64,000 bases of DNA from Butyrivibrio sp. (GCA_017615275.1 JAGAAO010000071.1:1-64000), one strand, 5' to 3'; positions 52,413 through 61,020 are shown, numbered from the stretch's first letter. Notes: generated by a model from the letters alone, not told the origin. Numbers and translations are program-made.

Positions 52413-54848
52413 ATGACTTATTTCACATGTTTTTTTCTTGATAATGAAAAAGATATAATAGTGAGTCTTTACAAGGATCTAGATAAGCTCTTCTATGTGT
52501 TGTCGACGCCGAACCATCATTCCGGCAATCTTATCAGAAACATGGCGAGAAGCTTTAAGCTTCCTTTGTCCAAAGATGATGACGGAATGCTTGTGATAAA
52601 GGGTGAGGTGCCTTGCTTTATTGACGGCAACAACGAGGAGAGCTATATTTTTTCCCTTGGGCAAACGGAAGTTGCGAGGATTTATCCGGATGGCAGAGTG
52701 AGCCATGTTGCGACTATGCCTGCGATTGCCAAGACTTTGATGAGTCAGTCCAAGGAGTGCGGTCTTGATACAGACAAGACAATCTTTAGAACATATATCA
52801 ATAAAGAACTCAAGTTCCGAGCGGATCTTCACACACATATGAACGGAAATTTGCCGGCAGATGTGTTGATCGCGCTCGGAATTTATCATCAGATAAGATA
52901 TCCCTTATATTATATTAAAAAGCTGGATCTAAGGCTCACGGATGAACAGTGGGTTAAGATAAATGCATGGCGTGAGAAGGTTGCAAAGCAGTTCGCATAC
53001 TCAGACCTGAAGGGCAAGTACCTTGACCGAAAGATAAACGATCAGACTTATATAAATTTTGCGGACCTCATTCTCAACAATCTTGACAATGCCGAGATGA
53101 ATATCGTCAAGATAAGAGGCTCGCTCTCTGTGATAAAGGACGGTCAGGCGGTCTTTACCAACTTGGAGAAAGTCTATCTCTACAGGTACGTATTTACCAA
53201 GGGAAAAGAGATAGAACACAAGATGGATCTGGGGGACGTTACAAGAATTCCCGATGAAGATGTAGAGAATACGCTGCTTCAGATGCTTAGGGACAAAGAA
53301 AATCCCGATTACTGCAACAACACCATCTTTCAGGATAAGCTTTTGTGGATAGCCAGAGGCTATAAGAGATACGGCATAGAATATGCGGAGATAAGCGATA
53401 CGACGCTTGTTAAAAAGTACGAATCGCTTGAAATGCTGCGTCAGGTGCACGAAGTCATGCCCAAGATATACAGGGAGACAGGCGTTATGATCCGCTTCCT
53501 CGCAGCGATGAGAAGGATCCCGCTTACCATTATCAAGGATGCGATCACACCTTCGGATTACATAGCTCAGAACCTGGAAGTGTTGAAGGCTACGGCGCTC
53601 GATCCTTATGTTGCCGGCTGTGATTTTGTCGGAGAAGAGATAAACGATATAATCACGTTGAAACCAGCATTTAAAGAGATAGTAAAGATTGCGGCGAACG
53701 ATCCTAACTTTGTTATAAGGATACATGCGGGAGAGAACGACAGCCAGAAGGACAACATTGCACACAGTATTTTGTGTGTCAGAGATTCGCTGGCTCCGGG
53801 ACAGGAGATGCCTACAATAAGGCTTGGACACGGACTCTATACTTACAGTCCGAGATCGGAAAAAGGTAAGAAGGTTTTAAAGCAGCTCAAAGAAAACGGC
53901 GTAGTTCTTGAGTTCCAGCTTACAAGTAACGTAAGACTGAATAACCTTAATTCTCTTGATAAACACCCTTTGAGGCAGTATCTAAAACAGGGAATAAAGT
54001 GCGTTCAGGGAACGGACGGAGCGGCTCTCTACGGAACAAATCCCATAGACGAAGAGTTGTCGCTGCAAAAGCTCCTCAATCTGTCAGAAGAAGATATGAT
54101 GCTGATGAAATCTTCCGAAGAGGAGATATTGGTAAGGAGCAAGAAAGCTTTTTGGGACAAGGCGGATGCATACAACAAGCTTCTTGACGGACGTGATATG
54201 GATGAAGTGCTTCTTGAGAAGATGAAAGCCGTTCATATAGGAAAGAAGCTTAACGGGCCAAAGGGACTTGATGCATACGCGGAGCTCAAAGACAACATAA
54301 AAGAGATAACATGGGACCGCACGCCTGTTGTTCTTATAGGCGGAAGCTTTAATACAGAGAAGAGAGCAACAAGAGTCACAAAAGAGGGAAAAGCACAGCT
54401 TGATGCGCTCATTGAGCGCTTCAGTCCCGATGATGTTAGCTTTGTGATAGGGCACAAACTTTCGGGATATGAGAAGTATCTGATAGATCATAATCAAAAG
54501 GGCTTTAAGATTTATGCAGTGGTTCCCGCAGTGATATCTGATGCAGAGAGGGACAAGCTGATAGAAGCCGATGTGAGCATCAGAGTTTCGCCTGAGGCTC
54601 AGGGCATGGGAATATACAAGAGTTTTAACTATGAGATCTTTGAGAGGAGACCGTCTATTGTTGTTGCCTTTGACGGAAACAGCGCAGCGGCGAACCTTAT
54701 TCAGGAAGCCAAGAACGGAAAGGGCAGGTCGCTTATCCTTATCTGGGCACATTCCAAGACTCTCAGGCAAAAGGCGGAGTCACTTAAGGGATACGCCAAT
54801 CTCTTTGACGAGATAACACCGATAGATTCATATTTCAAGGATTGGTAA
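52413..54848 (+). CDS. Adenosine deaminase-like protein fused to a SLOG/Rossmann-like domain
   Basis: An 811-residue two-part protein. An N-terminal region (1-130) has no match that I recall. An adenosine deaminase fold follows (about 130-590): HTH (140-142), HAGE (438-441), LTSN (503-506), GHG (472-474) and GTDG (533-536) line up with the metal and catalytic residues of the family. The C-terminal region (about 635-811) has LIGGSF, followed by alternating strands and helices and FDGNSAAANLIQEAK, reminiscent of SLOG/DprA-type nucleotide-binding folds. It should act in the cytoplasm on a purine nucleoside or nucleotide. The start ATG follows AGGGTAAAAG. The neighbours do not reveal its role; the fused domain could feed or sense a nucleotide ligand. 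Confidence 0.75.
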   Translation: MTYFTCFFLDNEKDIIVSLYKDLDKLFYVLSTPNHHSGNLIRNMARSFKLPLSKDDDGMLVIKGEVPCFIDGNNEESYIFSLGQTEVARIYPDGRVSHVATMPAIAKTLMSQSKECGLDTDKTIFRTYINKELKFRADLHTHMNGNLPADVLIALGIYHQIRYPLYYIKKLDLRLTDEQWVKINAWREKVAKQFAYSDLKGKYLDRKINDQTYINFADLILNNLDNAEMNIVKIRGSLSVIKDGQAVFTNLEKVYLYRYVFTKGKEIEHKMDLGDVTRIPDEDVENTLLQMLRDKENPDYCNNTIFQDKLLWIARGYKRYGIEYAEISDTTLVKKYESLEMLRQVHEVMPKIYRETGVMIRFLAAMRRIPLTIIKDAITPSDYIAQNLEVLKATALDPYVAGCDFVGEEINDIITLKPAFKEIVKIAANDPNFVIRIHAGENDSQKDNIAHSILCVRDSLAPGQEMPTIRLGHGLYTYSPRSEKGKKVLKQLKENGVVLEFQLTSNVRLNNLNSLDKHPLRQYLKQGIKCVQGTDGAALYGTNPIDEELSLQKLLNLSEEDMMLMKSSEEEILVRSKKAFWDKADAYNKLLDGRDMDEVLLEKMKAVHIGKKLNGPKGLDAYAELKDNIKEITWDRTPVVLIGGSFNTEKRATRVTKEGKAQLDALIERFSPDDVSFVIGHKLSGYEKYLIDHNQKGFKIYAVVPAVISDAERDKLIEADVSIRVSPEAQGMGIYKSFNYEIFERRPSIVVAFDGNSAAANLIQEAKNGKGRSLILIWAHSKTLRQKAESLKGYANLFDEITPIDSYFKDW

Positions 54849-54879
54849 AAAAGTATTTGGGAGGAATGATCAGTCAGCT

Positions 54880-55563
54880 ATGAATGACAACCTTATATTG
54901 ATCGTGGAGGACGACATAAACATAGGCAACATGATACAGGAGGCACTTGAGATTGAGGGCTACCGTGTCACAAGAGCATATTCGGGGACAGAGGCTCTTA
55001 TGATATTGGAAAGAACAAAGCCGGATATGGTTCTTTTGGATCTAATGCTTCCCGGACTTTCGGGAAATGAGATCATAACAGGTCTTGGAGGAATCCCGAC
55101 CATCGTTATGAGCGCAAAGTCAGATCTTGACAGTAAGATAGAACTTCTTAAAAAAGGCGCCTGTGACTATGTGACAAAGCCGTTTGCGATATCCGAACTT
55201 CTTGCCAGGATAGAAGCACATCTTCGCCTTGCATCGACAGGAAAGAGTGACGAAGAGACCGAGGGAGACGATGTTATCAAAGCGGGAAATGTAAAGCTTG
55301 ATACAAGTCTTTTGCAAGTTACGATCGGTGATCAGGTTACAAATCTGACAAGGACTGAGGCGGCAATACTTGGGATTCTTATGCGAAACGCGGGAAGACC
55401 CCTTGGCAGGAATACCATTCTTGACAGAATAAGCGAGGATACTCCGGATTGCACCGAGAGATCACTTAAACAACATGTAAGCAACGTCAGAAAGAAGCTC
55501 CAGCAGCTTGATGACGTCGATCATATTGAGGCAATATATGGAATAGGTTTTCAGTTCAATTAA
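54880..55563 (+). CDS. OmpR-family response regulator
   Basis: A 227-residue regulator: receiver domain with the acidic pair D11-D12, phosphoacceptor D54 (VLLDLMLPG) and TKPF. The winged-helix DNA-binding domain (about 130-225) ends with GIGFQFN. The predicted partner kinase is at 59474, at the far end of the gene cluster. It lies 31 bp after the deaminase gene. Direct repeats TCTTGAC just downstream may be its binding site. It probably controls the ABC exporter that follows. Confidence 0.92.
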   Translation: MNDNLILIVEDDINIGNMIQEALEIEGYRVTRAYSGTEALMILERTKPDMVLLDLMLPGLSGNEIITGLGGIPTIVMSAKSDLDSKIELLKKGACDYVTKPFAISELLARIEAHLRLASTGKSDEETEGDDVIKAGNVKLDTSLLQVTIGDQVTNLTRTEAAILGILMRNAGRPLGRNTILDRISEDTPDCTERSLKQHVSNVRKKLQQLDDVDHIEAIYGIGFQFN

Positions 55564-55575
55564 AGAACTTTCAAT

Positions 55576-55615
55576 CTTGACCATATCTTGACGATTTCTA
55601 TACCACTTTCTTGAC
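55576..55615 (+). promoter_or_regulatory. Direct repeats CTTGAC upstream of the ABC operon
   Basis: ATCTTGACC and ATCTTGACG recur with 11-bp spacing (TTGAC at 55577 and 55588), and a third TTCTTGACC lies 23 bp further (TTGAC at 55611). Tandem sites one or two helical turns apart suit an OmpR-family regulator; the regulator gene ends at 55563. Confidence 0.45.
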
Positions 55616-55638
55616 CGGAGAGTGGTATCTTTATTTTT
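55600..55638 (+). terminator. Terminator after the response regulator gene
   Basis: A 12-bp stem with two U-G pairs (55600-55611 with 55617-55628), 5-nt loop, then CTTTATTTTTG. It may attenuate read-through into the ABC genes. Confidence 0.7.
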
Positions 55639-55681
55639 GTCAGGAAGATAAATAATAAAAAGTAAAGGAATGGGAGAAGTT

Positions 55682-56611
55682 ATGGAATTCGTTTTTAAGG
55701 CTAATGCAATAAGTAAACAATATGGAAAGTTCACAGCTCTTTCAGATGTGAATATGGAAATACCAAAAGGAGCGATCTACGGCTTTGTCGGAAAAAACGG
55801 AGCGGGAAAGACGACACTCATAAGAGTTATGACAGGTCTGAATCACCCTACCTCAGGTTCTTACGAACTCATGGGAAAGTCATTTGATGATAAAGACATA
55901 GCAAAGACAAGACGCAGAATGGGAGCTGTTGTTGAGGCACCTGCAATATACCTTGATATGACGGCAAGAGATAATCTGATACAGCAGTGTCTGATGCTTG
56001 GTCTTCCGGATTTTAACTGCGTTGATGAAATCCTTGAACTCATCGGACTTGCAGATACAGGCAAAAAGAAAGCAAGAAACTTTTCACTTGGTATGCGCCA
56101 GCGCCTCGGAATCGGAGTTGCGCTCTGCGGAAGTCCGGATTTCGTAGTTCTGGATGAGCCTATAAACGGTCTTGATCCTCAGGGAATTATCGAGGTGAGA
56201 GAGATGATCCTTAAACTTAACAGGGAAAAAGGAATTACATTCCTGATCTCAAGTCACATTCTTGATGAGCTTGCCAAGGTTGCAACTCACTATGGATTTA
56301 TAGATAAGGGACACATTGTAAGACAGATGACTGCGAAGGATCTTACCGATGAGTGTCGCAAGTCCGTTCGCATGAAGGTCAGCGATATCAGTCTTTTGTC
56401 CAAGGTAATGGAAGAAAAGAGTATCGATTACAAAGTTATTGATTCCAATACCGCAGACATATATGCCGAGCTTACATTCTCGGATGTGGCAAAGGATTTC
56501 GAAAACGCGGGATGCACGATCATCAATATGCAAGAGCGCGAAGAGAGCCTTGAGTCATTCTATCTTTCACTTCTTGGAGGAAATGAAGATGTTCAGAAAT
56601 CTGTATGCTGA
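55682..56611 (+). CDS. ABC transporter ATP-binding protein (BcrA-type)
   Basis: A 309-residue ATPase with GKNGAGKTT (Walker A), FSLGMRQRLGIGVAL (signature) and FVVLDEPINGLDP (Walker B). The C-terminal 90 residues are the extension seen in bacitracin and lantibiotic exporters of the BcrA/NatA group. ATG 55682 is preferred (GGGAGAAG upstream); ATG 55670 is an alternative. It overlaps the next permease, giving translational coupling. Substrate unknown; drug or peptide defence is a common role. Confidence 0.92.
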   Translation: MEFVFKANAISKQYGKFTALSDVNMEIPKGAIYGFVGKNGAGKTTLIRVMTGLNHPTSGSYELMGKSFDDKDIAKTRRRMGAVVEAPAIYLDMTARDNLIQQCLMLGLPDFNCVDEILELIGLADTGKKKARNFSLGMRQRLGIGVALCGSPDFVVLDEPINGLDPQGIIEVREMILKLNREKGITFLISSHILDELAKVATHYGFIDKGHIVRQMTAKDLTDECRKSVRMKVSDISLLSKVMEEKSIDYKVIDSNTADIYAELTFSDVAKDFENAGCTIINMQEREESLESFYLSLLGGNEDVQKSVC

Positions 56612-57353
56612 TACCAGAAGTATATTATCCAGTCGTATTTTTGGGCTTGCGATGCTTGCCGTATTTGCAGGTCAGACATTTGATTTTGTAATAACCAAAG
56701 TCATTTACCTTGTTATAGATGCAAGTATAAGCGCAGAGAGTATAGCGTATTTTTATCCTTCGGCTGCAGGCTTTATTGTAACGGCAGCAACTCTTTTTAT
56801 AACCGACAGAGAATTTTCGAACGGATGCATACGTAACAAGATCATTTCCGGAGTAAAAAGATCCGATGCCTTTTTATCCGCTGTGTGTGGAGGAATGTTG
56901 CAGGCAGTAATGTATACATTATTTGCATGTGTTGTTTCAATTTTTTTCAGCAGCTTTTTCACACTCGGTTTTATGGCGGAATCGATTTCGGAAATTGCAG
57001 ACCGCTGGCTTGTTACAACTATGGCGTGTGTAGCAATCGGAGTTTTTTCAACATCTATTGTCATGATGCTTGGCGGAAATAAGATTTCATATGTTGTGGG
57101 ATTGTTTCTCGCATTTGCTATGAAAGTTTGGGATAACCGAATACTTGGAAAGCTTTATCCCGAAAAGGGGCATTGCACTCTAACAGGTATGAATCTCGCA
57201 GTTTGCCGCTTTATTGACAGATATGTCCCGTATTCATATCTGGTTGCGAGACCACATTACGATATGGGAAGTTATATTATAGGATGTTCGGCGATGGTGA
57301 TTTTTTCCGTAGTGATCGGACTTGTTGTTTTTAATAAAAGAGAATTGAAATAA
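56589..57353 (+). CDS. ABC-2 type permease
   Basis: A 254-residue permease with about six membrane helices, beginning MFRNLYADTRSILSSRIFG. ATG 56589 has GGAGG at 56576-56580 (8 nt) while ATG 56583 is only 2 nt away. The gene lies in a different frame and overlaps the last 23 bp of the ATPase gene. It forms a transporter with the ATPase and the following permease. Confidence 0.8.
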   Translation: MFRNLYADTRSILSSRIFGLAMLAVFAGQTFDFVITKVIYLVIDASISAESIAYFYPSAAGFIVTAATLFITDREFSNGCIRNKIISGVKRSDAFLSAVCGGMLQAVMYTLFACVVSIFFSSFFTLGFMAESISEIADRWLVTTMACVAIGVFSTSIVMMLGGNKISYVVGLFLAFAMKVWDNRILGKLYPEKGHCTLTGMNLAVCRFIDRYVPYSYLVARPHYDMGSYIIGCSAMVIFSVVIGLVVFNKRELK

Positions 57354-57377
57354 AAAAAGAAACGGAGTGAAAACGAG

Positions 57378-58133
57378 ATGATTAACTTATATAAAGCTGA
57401 TATGAGGAGAATTAAAAGCAATCCCATTTTTATCATAGGATGTATCATAGCATTTCTTGTGACATTTGTTTTTACGAAAAATCTCATAGGTTTGACGGGA
57501 TCGTTTGAAATGATGGGAACCGAAGGCAGAATGTACTTTGTGAGTATTGCGATCATGGCGTTCTTTACGATATTCGTTCCGCTTTATACAAATATGGAAT
57601 TCAGATACGGTGTTATTAGAAATAAACTTGTAGCGGGTTATTCTCAGAAAGAGGTGTATCTGAGCCACCTTCTTGGACATTTTACCGCTCTTGCCATAAT
57701 GACGGCAGTATATATTGTTGCGGGAATCCTTGGCGGAGCAAGAGATTTCGGAAAGTTATTCGGCCCCTGCGTTATATATATCATTTCTATATGCGGATAT
57801 ATTGCAGTTATGATGCTTATCAGCTTTAGAATTACCAAGATGGTTATTGTAAGCATATTTGCCTTTCTTGTTTTGAATTTTAATTATTCAGCGATCATGT
57901 TCGGAAATTTTCTTATTTCCTTTGTTTTGAAGGGAATTGCAAATAAGATCGGTATTTGGATCTATAATATGTCCCCGTTTGGACAGTGGATGGTATGGTT
58001 TTATAAGATGGCAATTTCTCCGGAAGATTTTACCAATCCCGGAGTACCCGCACAGATACTCATTTCTGTAGGCACCACACTTATCATGATGTTCTTGGCA
58101 ACTGCAGGAATTAACAAAAGGAATTTAAAATAA
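57378..58133 (+). CDS. ABC-2 type permease
   Basis: A 251-residue permease with about six membrane helices, starting MINLYKADMRRIKSNPIF. It shares overall shape and the RYGVIRNKLVAGYSQKEVYLS-type cytoplasmic loop with its neighbour (compare NGCIRNKIISGVKRSDAFLS), so the two are diverged paralogues that likely pair as a heterodimer. 24 bp after the first permease, with ACGGAG upstream. Confidence 0.85.
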   Translation: MINLYKADMRRIKSNPIFIIGCIIAFLVTFVFTKNLIGLTGSFEMMGTEGRMYFVSIAIMAFFTIFVPLYTNMEFRYGVIRNKLVAGYSQKEVYLSHLLGHFTALAIMTAVYIVAGILGGARDFGKLFGPCVIYIISICGYIAVMMLISFRITKMVIVSIFAFLVLNFNYSAIMFGNFLISFVLKGIANKIGIWIYNMSPFGQWMVWFYKMAISPEDFTNPGVPAQILISVGTTLIMMFLATAGINKRNLK

Positions 58134-58153
58134 AACGAGAGAAGGATAAAAAA

Positions 58154-59431
58154 GTGAGACGATATAAGGCAGCTCTTTTGGCATGTATAATGATGACAAC
58201 TATTTTTATAGGTTCGCTTGTCTTTTTTAGAAATACAACTGCATTTTCACCAAAGAAAATTGAAGGAATCGAGGATGTCGCACAGAGTTTTGAAGATTTT
58301 AAGATTCCTACGGATGTAAAAGTAGTCGGCATAGGAGAAATAACTCACGGCAATCGCGAGTTTCAGACTGTAAAAAAAGATGTTCTTGAAAAGGTGGTAA
58401 AAGATGGCGACGGACGTTGCATATGCTTTGAGATGACTGTCGGTGAGGGTGCAATGTTTAATGATGCTATCCATGACAAGGATGCGGATCTTGTTAAGCT
58501 TGTAGGAAAGCAGTCATATCCACTTTATGATACAGAAGAGATTGTTGCGCTTCTTGAGTGGATGAGAGAATATAATGAAGGACTTCCTTATGAGGAATCA
58601 CTTATGTTCTATGGCGTTGATATGCAAGGCTCGATATTTACGTTAGATTATTTACAGAATCTTTGCAGGGAAGGATGCAACCTCATTACTGAGGAGGAAA
58701 AGGAAACAATCCTTTCAATCGATAAGGAAAACAGAGATCAGATTGTCTCTAATCGCGATTTCTTTTTGAAGATGTCTGAAAGACTTTCTGCGATAGATGA
58801 CCTTAGGTGCGAACAGCTTGCTATGGTTCCGAAAGATATAGTTCTGGGTATCGATTCTCCCGATTACGATAGGGATCAGAGCGGATATCAGGATTACAGA
58901 GATCTCAAAATGGCAGAGAATCTTATGGACTATTCTGAGATAGAAGGTAAAAGAGGTTACAGCCAGGTTGTTATTACAGCACACAGCGGTCATGAAAGAA
59001 TCGGCAGAGACAGTGAGATAACAGGCAAGGACTGGAAAAATATGGGATATCATATAAACAGGCTCACAGAGGGAAGTTATTTCTGCATCGGAACGGACTA
59101 CTATGAGGGATATGTAAATATCCATACCGCAGGAACCTATGATGATGAATATGAAAGAGCAGATCATTACTTCTGCAGCGAAGATCCGCTTGCATATCAG
59201 GCAAAATATTTTGAGAACGGAACATATTGCCTTGATTTCTCGAAAGTAACAGATGAAAATAGTATTGTATATAAGGATGTTCACGGAGCAATCTTTACAG
59301 GAGGTGTAGGTGAAGGTTATGCTCCTTCATGGGAGCTTGCTTCCGGTAAGGGTAAGACGGTTCCTGCCGAGGAGTATGATGCAATGATCTATTTCTATGA
59401 AGTTACTCCGATCCATACTATACATTATTGA
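58154..59431 (+). CDS. Membrane-anchored erythromycin esterase-like protein
   Basis: A 425-residue protein with an N-terminal membrane anchor (about 5-25), so the catalytic part is probably outside. It has GEITHGNREF with E62 and H65, FEM with E93, RDLKMAENL with R249 and AHSGHERIG with H277 and H280. These match the pattern of the erythromycin esterase (EreA/B/C) superfamily, and the catalytic residues appear retained. Such proteins hydrolyse macrolide lactones, but many members act on other substrates. GTG start with GAAGGA upstream. It lies between the permeases and the kinase of a two-component/ABC locus, suggesting a shared defence or signal role. Confidence 0.85.
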   Translation: MRRYKAALLACIMMTTIFIGSLVFFRNTTAFSPKKIEGIEDVAQSFEDFKIPTDVKVVGIGEITHGNREFQTVKKDVLEKVVKDGDGRCICFEMTVGEGAMFNDAIHDKDADLVKLVGKQSYPLYDTEEIVALLEWMREYNEGLPYEESLMFYGVDMQGSIFTLDYLQNLCREGCNLITEEEKETILSIDKENRDQIVSNRDFFLKMSERLSAIDDLRCEQLAMVPKDIVLGIDSPDYDRDQSGYQDYRDLKMAENLMDYSEIEGKRGYSQVVITAHSGHERIGRDSEITGKDWKNMGYHINRLTEGSYFCIGTDYYEGYVNIHTAGTYDDEYERADHYFCSEDPLAYQAKYFENGTYCLDFSKVTDENSIVYKDVHGAIFTGGVGEGYAPSWELASGKGKTVPAEEYDAMIYFYEVTPIHTIHY

Positions 59432-59473
59432 ATTTGAACTTCAAAAATACTTACTGCTTTTGGGGAGCAATAT

Positions 59474-60349
59474 ATGATATTTCTTTTGATCATCTGCCTG
59501 ATTATTATAGTTTTTTTGATAATGAAGATCATAGCGATGCGGATTTCTCTGAAGGAGCTGAAAGAGGACTACGTGGAGCGTACCAGGATACATACCAATA
59601 CGCTGCTTACGGTTTCGAGCCGTGACAGGCGTATTACGGAGCTTGCTTCCGCGATGAACGAAAATCTGGCTAAACTCAGGGATTCGTACAATAAGTATGA
59701 AAACGGTGATCAGGAGATAAAAAGAGCGATCACCAATATTTCACATGACCTTCGAACTCCTCTTACAGCCATCAGCGGATATCTGGAGCTTGCGCAGAGG
59801 CAGCAGATGAGTTCTGAGTTGGAGAAGTACCTCACGATAATAGAGGGCAGGACAATGCATATGAAGAAGCTCACAGAGGATCTTTTCGAGTATTCTTTAT
59901 TAACAGGCGGTGAGGTAACTGAGGATAAGCAGGAGATCTGTGTGAACAGGATGATCGAAGATTGCATCATGAACTATTATCCTTCTCTTAAGGCAAAGGG
60001 CATTGATCCAAAGATAGAGATCACTGAAGAAAAGATCGTAAGGAACCTTTATCCCACATATGTTGAGAGGATAATGAACAATCTTGTGAGCAATGCTCTA
60101 AAATACAGCGACGGCGATCTCGAGATAAAGCTTTCGGATGACGGCGTTCTCAGAGTTTCCAATTCTTCAGCAAAGCTTTCAAGTGTAGATGTCAACAAGC
60201 TCTTCGACAGATTCTTTACTGTTGAGACCGGCAGCAGGAATTCCACAGGCCTTGGCCTCTCAATCGTAAAGCTGTTCGCAGACCGCATGGACTTAAGCCT
60301 CAACGCAACCTACGAAAACGGCAAGATCGCGATAGAAGTTGGGTTCTGA
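59474..60349 (+). CDS. Sensor histidine kinase, short sensor type
   Basis: A 291-residue kinase with a single N-terminal membrane helix (2-22), an almost absent extracellular part, a coiled linker, H91 in NISHDLRTPL (HisKA) and a HATPase domain with NNLVSNALKY and GLGLSIVK. Because it lacks a large sensor, it probably reads the state of the neighbouring transporter, as BceS/intramembrane kinases do. GGGGAGC precedes the ATG. It completes the set that begins with the response regulator at 54880. Confidence 0.92.
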   Translation: MIFLLIICLIIIVFLIMKIIAMRISLKELKEDYVERTRIHTNTLLTVSSRDRRITELASAMNENLAKLRDSYNKYENGDQEIKRAITNISHDLRTPLTAISGYLELAQRQQMSSELEKYLTIIEGRTMHMKKLTEDLFEYSLLTGGEVTEDKQEICVNRMIEDCIMNYYPSLKAKGIDPKIEITEEKIVRNLYPTYVERIMNNLVSNALKYSDGDLEIKLSDDGVLRVSNSSAKLSSVDVNKLFDRFFTVETGSRNSTGLGLSIVKLFADRMDLSLNATYENGKIAIEVGF

Positions 60350-60385
60350 GAGATGGACTCCGGCAAGGTAGAGTTGCACGAACAT

Positions 60386-60664
60386 GATTTGATCGAGGAG
60401 TAATCAAATCGGAGCAAATTTGAGCAGGTGCTTGAGTTTGCTTCATTTTTTGTGTAGAGCAGTTAGCGAGGTTTTTTCGAGCTTACTGCGAACCATACAG
60501 ATTCACTTGGCGAGGTTTTGACGAGCCTAGTGAATCTGTAGTGGATAGGAAGTTCCTATCCCACAAAAAGCTCCGCAGGGATGCGACTGGTGCGCAGATG
60601 AAAATTGCAAGCTGGAAGCTTGCGCGCACCAGCGCAAAGAGTTGCTTTGCAACTCTTTGTTTTT
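60386..60664 (+). ncRNA. String of eight consecutive stem-loops (unnamed structured RNA region)
   Basis: Stem-loops at 60386-60410, 60413-60442, 60459-60489, 60498-60538, 60541-60564, 60574-60585, 60587-60632 (nested) and 60635-60659 follow each other with little linker. The second relies on three G-U pairs, so it points to RNA from the + strand. The third and fourth have different stems but nearly the same 13-nt loop (GAGGTTTT..CGA) and each a single T-T mismatch three pairs below the loop. The last, with TTTTT, ends transcription. No known family was recognised. Confidence 0.55.
60635..60664 (+). terminator. Intrinsic terminator ending the structured region
   Basis: A perfect 11-bp stem CAAAGAGTTGC-TTT-GCAACTCTTTG followed by TTTTT. 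A similar palindrome (AAAGAGTCGC/GCGACTCTTT) sits after hemW at 14564-14585. Confidence 0.9.
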
Positions 60665-60791
60665 AGAAAAGGTGAGTGAAATGCTGCGCTGTTGATAAAG
60701 GTTGAAGTATATGGTATTATGTTAATAATATGTTTAGATGTTATTAATTTATTGATAATAGAGTAAGGAGAGTTTTGTTTGGGAAGCGTTC

Positions 60792-61020
60792 TACGTGAGA
60801 CTATGCAAAGAACTAGAGAAGTTCACGTAAATATTACCGGGAATTGCGATAATTTACGTGAGACATTACCAAGAAAACAGTGCGATTCACGTAGATATTG
60901 CCAAAAATTGAGAGAATTTACGTGAGATCTTGACCAAAATAAGGGCGATTCACGTAGATTAGACGCAGAATCAAAATTTTTTACGTGAGTGGGAACAGAA
61001 ATCAAGTAGCTGCTCACGTA
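60792..61020. repeat. Array of eight alternately inverted TACGTGAR sites
   Basis: TACGTGAG occurs at 60792, 60855, 60919 and 60982; its inverse (T/C)TCACGTA at 60822, 60886, 60949 and 61013. Steps are 30, 33, 31, 33, 30, 33 and 31 bp, mean 31.6, that is three DNA turns. Spacers are 22-25 bp. The longer 63-64 bp pair unit is loosely conserved (GCGATTCACGTAGAT; AATTTACGTGAGA). A TTG-initiated 48-codon frame (60779-60925) crosses part of it but is broken by the 64-bp steps, so it is treated as non-coding. The array ends 38 bp before the next gene. Confidence 0.85.

Noticed and set aside
52413-54848. RADAR-type defence (RdrB deaminase)
   Set aside because: No RdrA ATPase gene beside it; domain order differs, so only a general deaminase call is made.
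60722-60746. TTAATAA/TTATTAA inverted repeat upstream of the array
   Set aside because: AT-rich and low complexity; cannot be told from chance.
60779-60925. TTG-initiated 48-codon frame with a ribosome-like AAGGAGAG across the TACGTGAR array
   Set aside because: Sites shift frame at the 64-bp steps and the frame stops inside the array, so the repeats are not maintained as protein.
60823-61017. 64-codon frame on the - strand over the same array
   Set aside because: Reads only the inverted repeats; no ribosome site; a by-product of the alternating motif.
60792-61020. CRISPR array
   Set aside because: Repeats are about 8 nt, alternate in orientation, and there are no cas genes.
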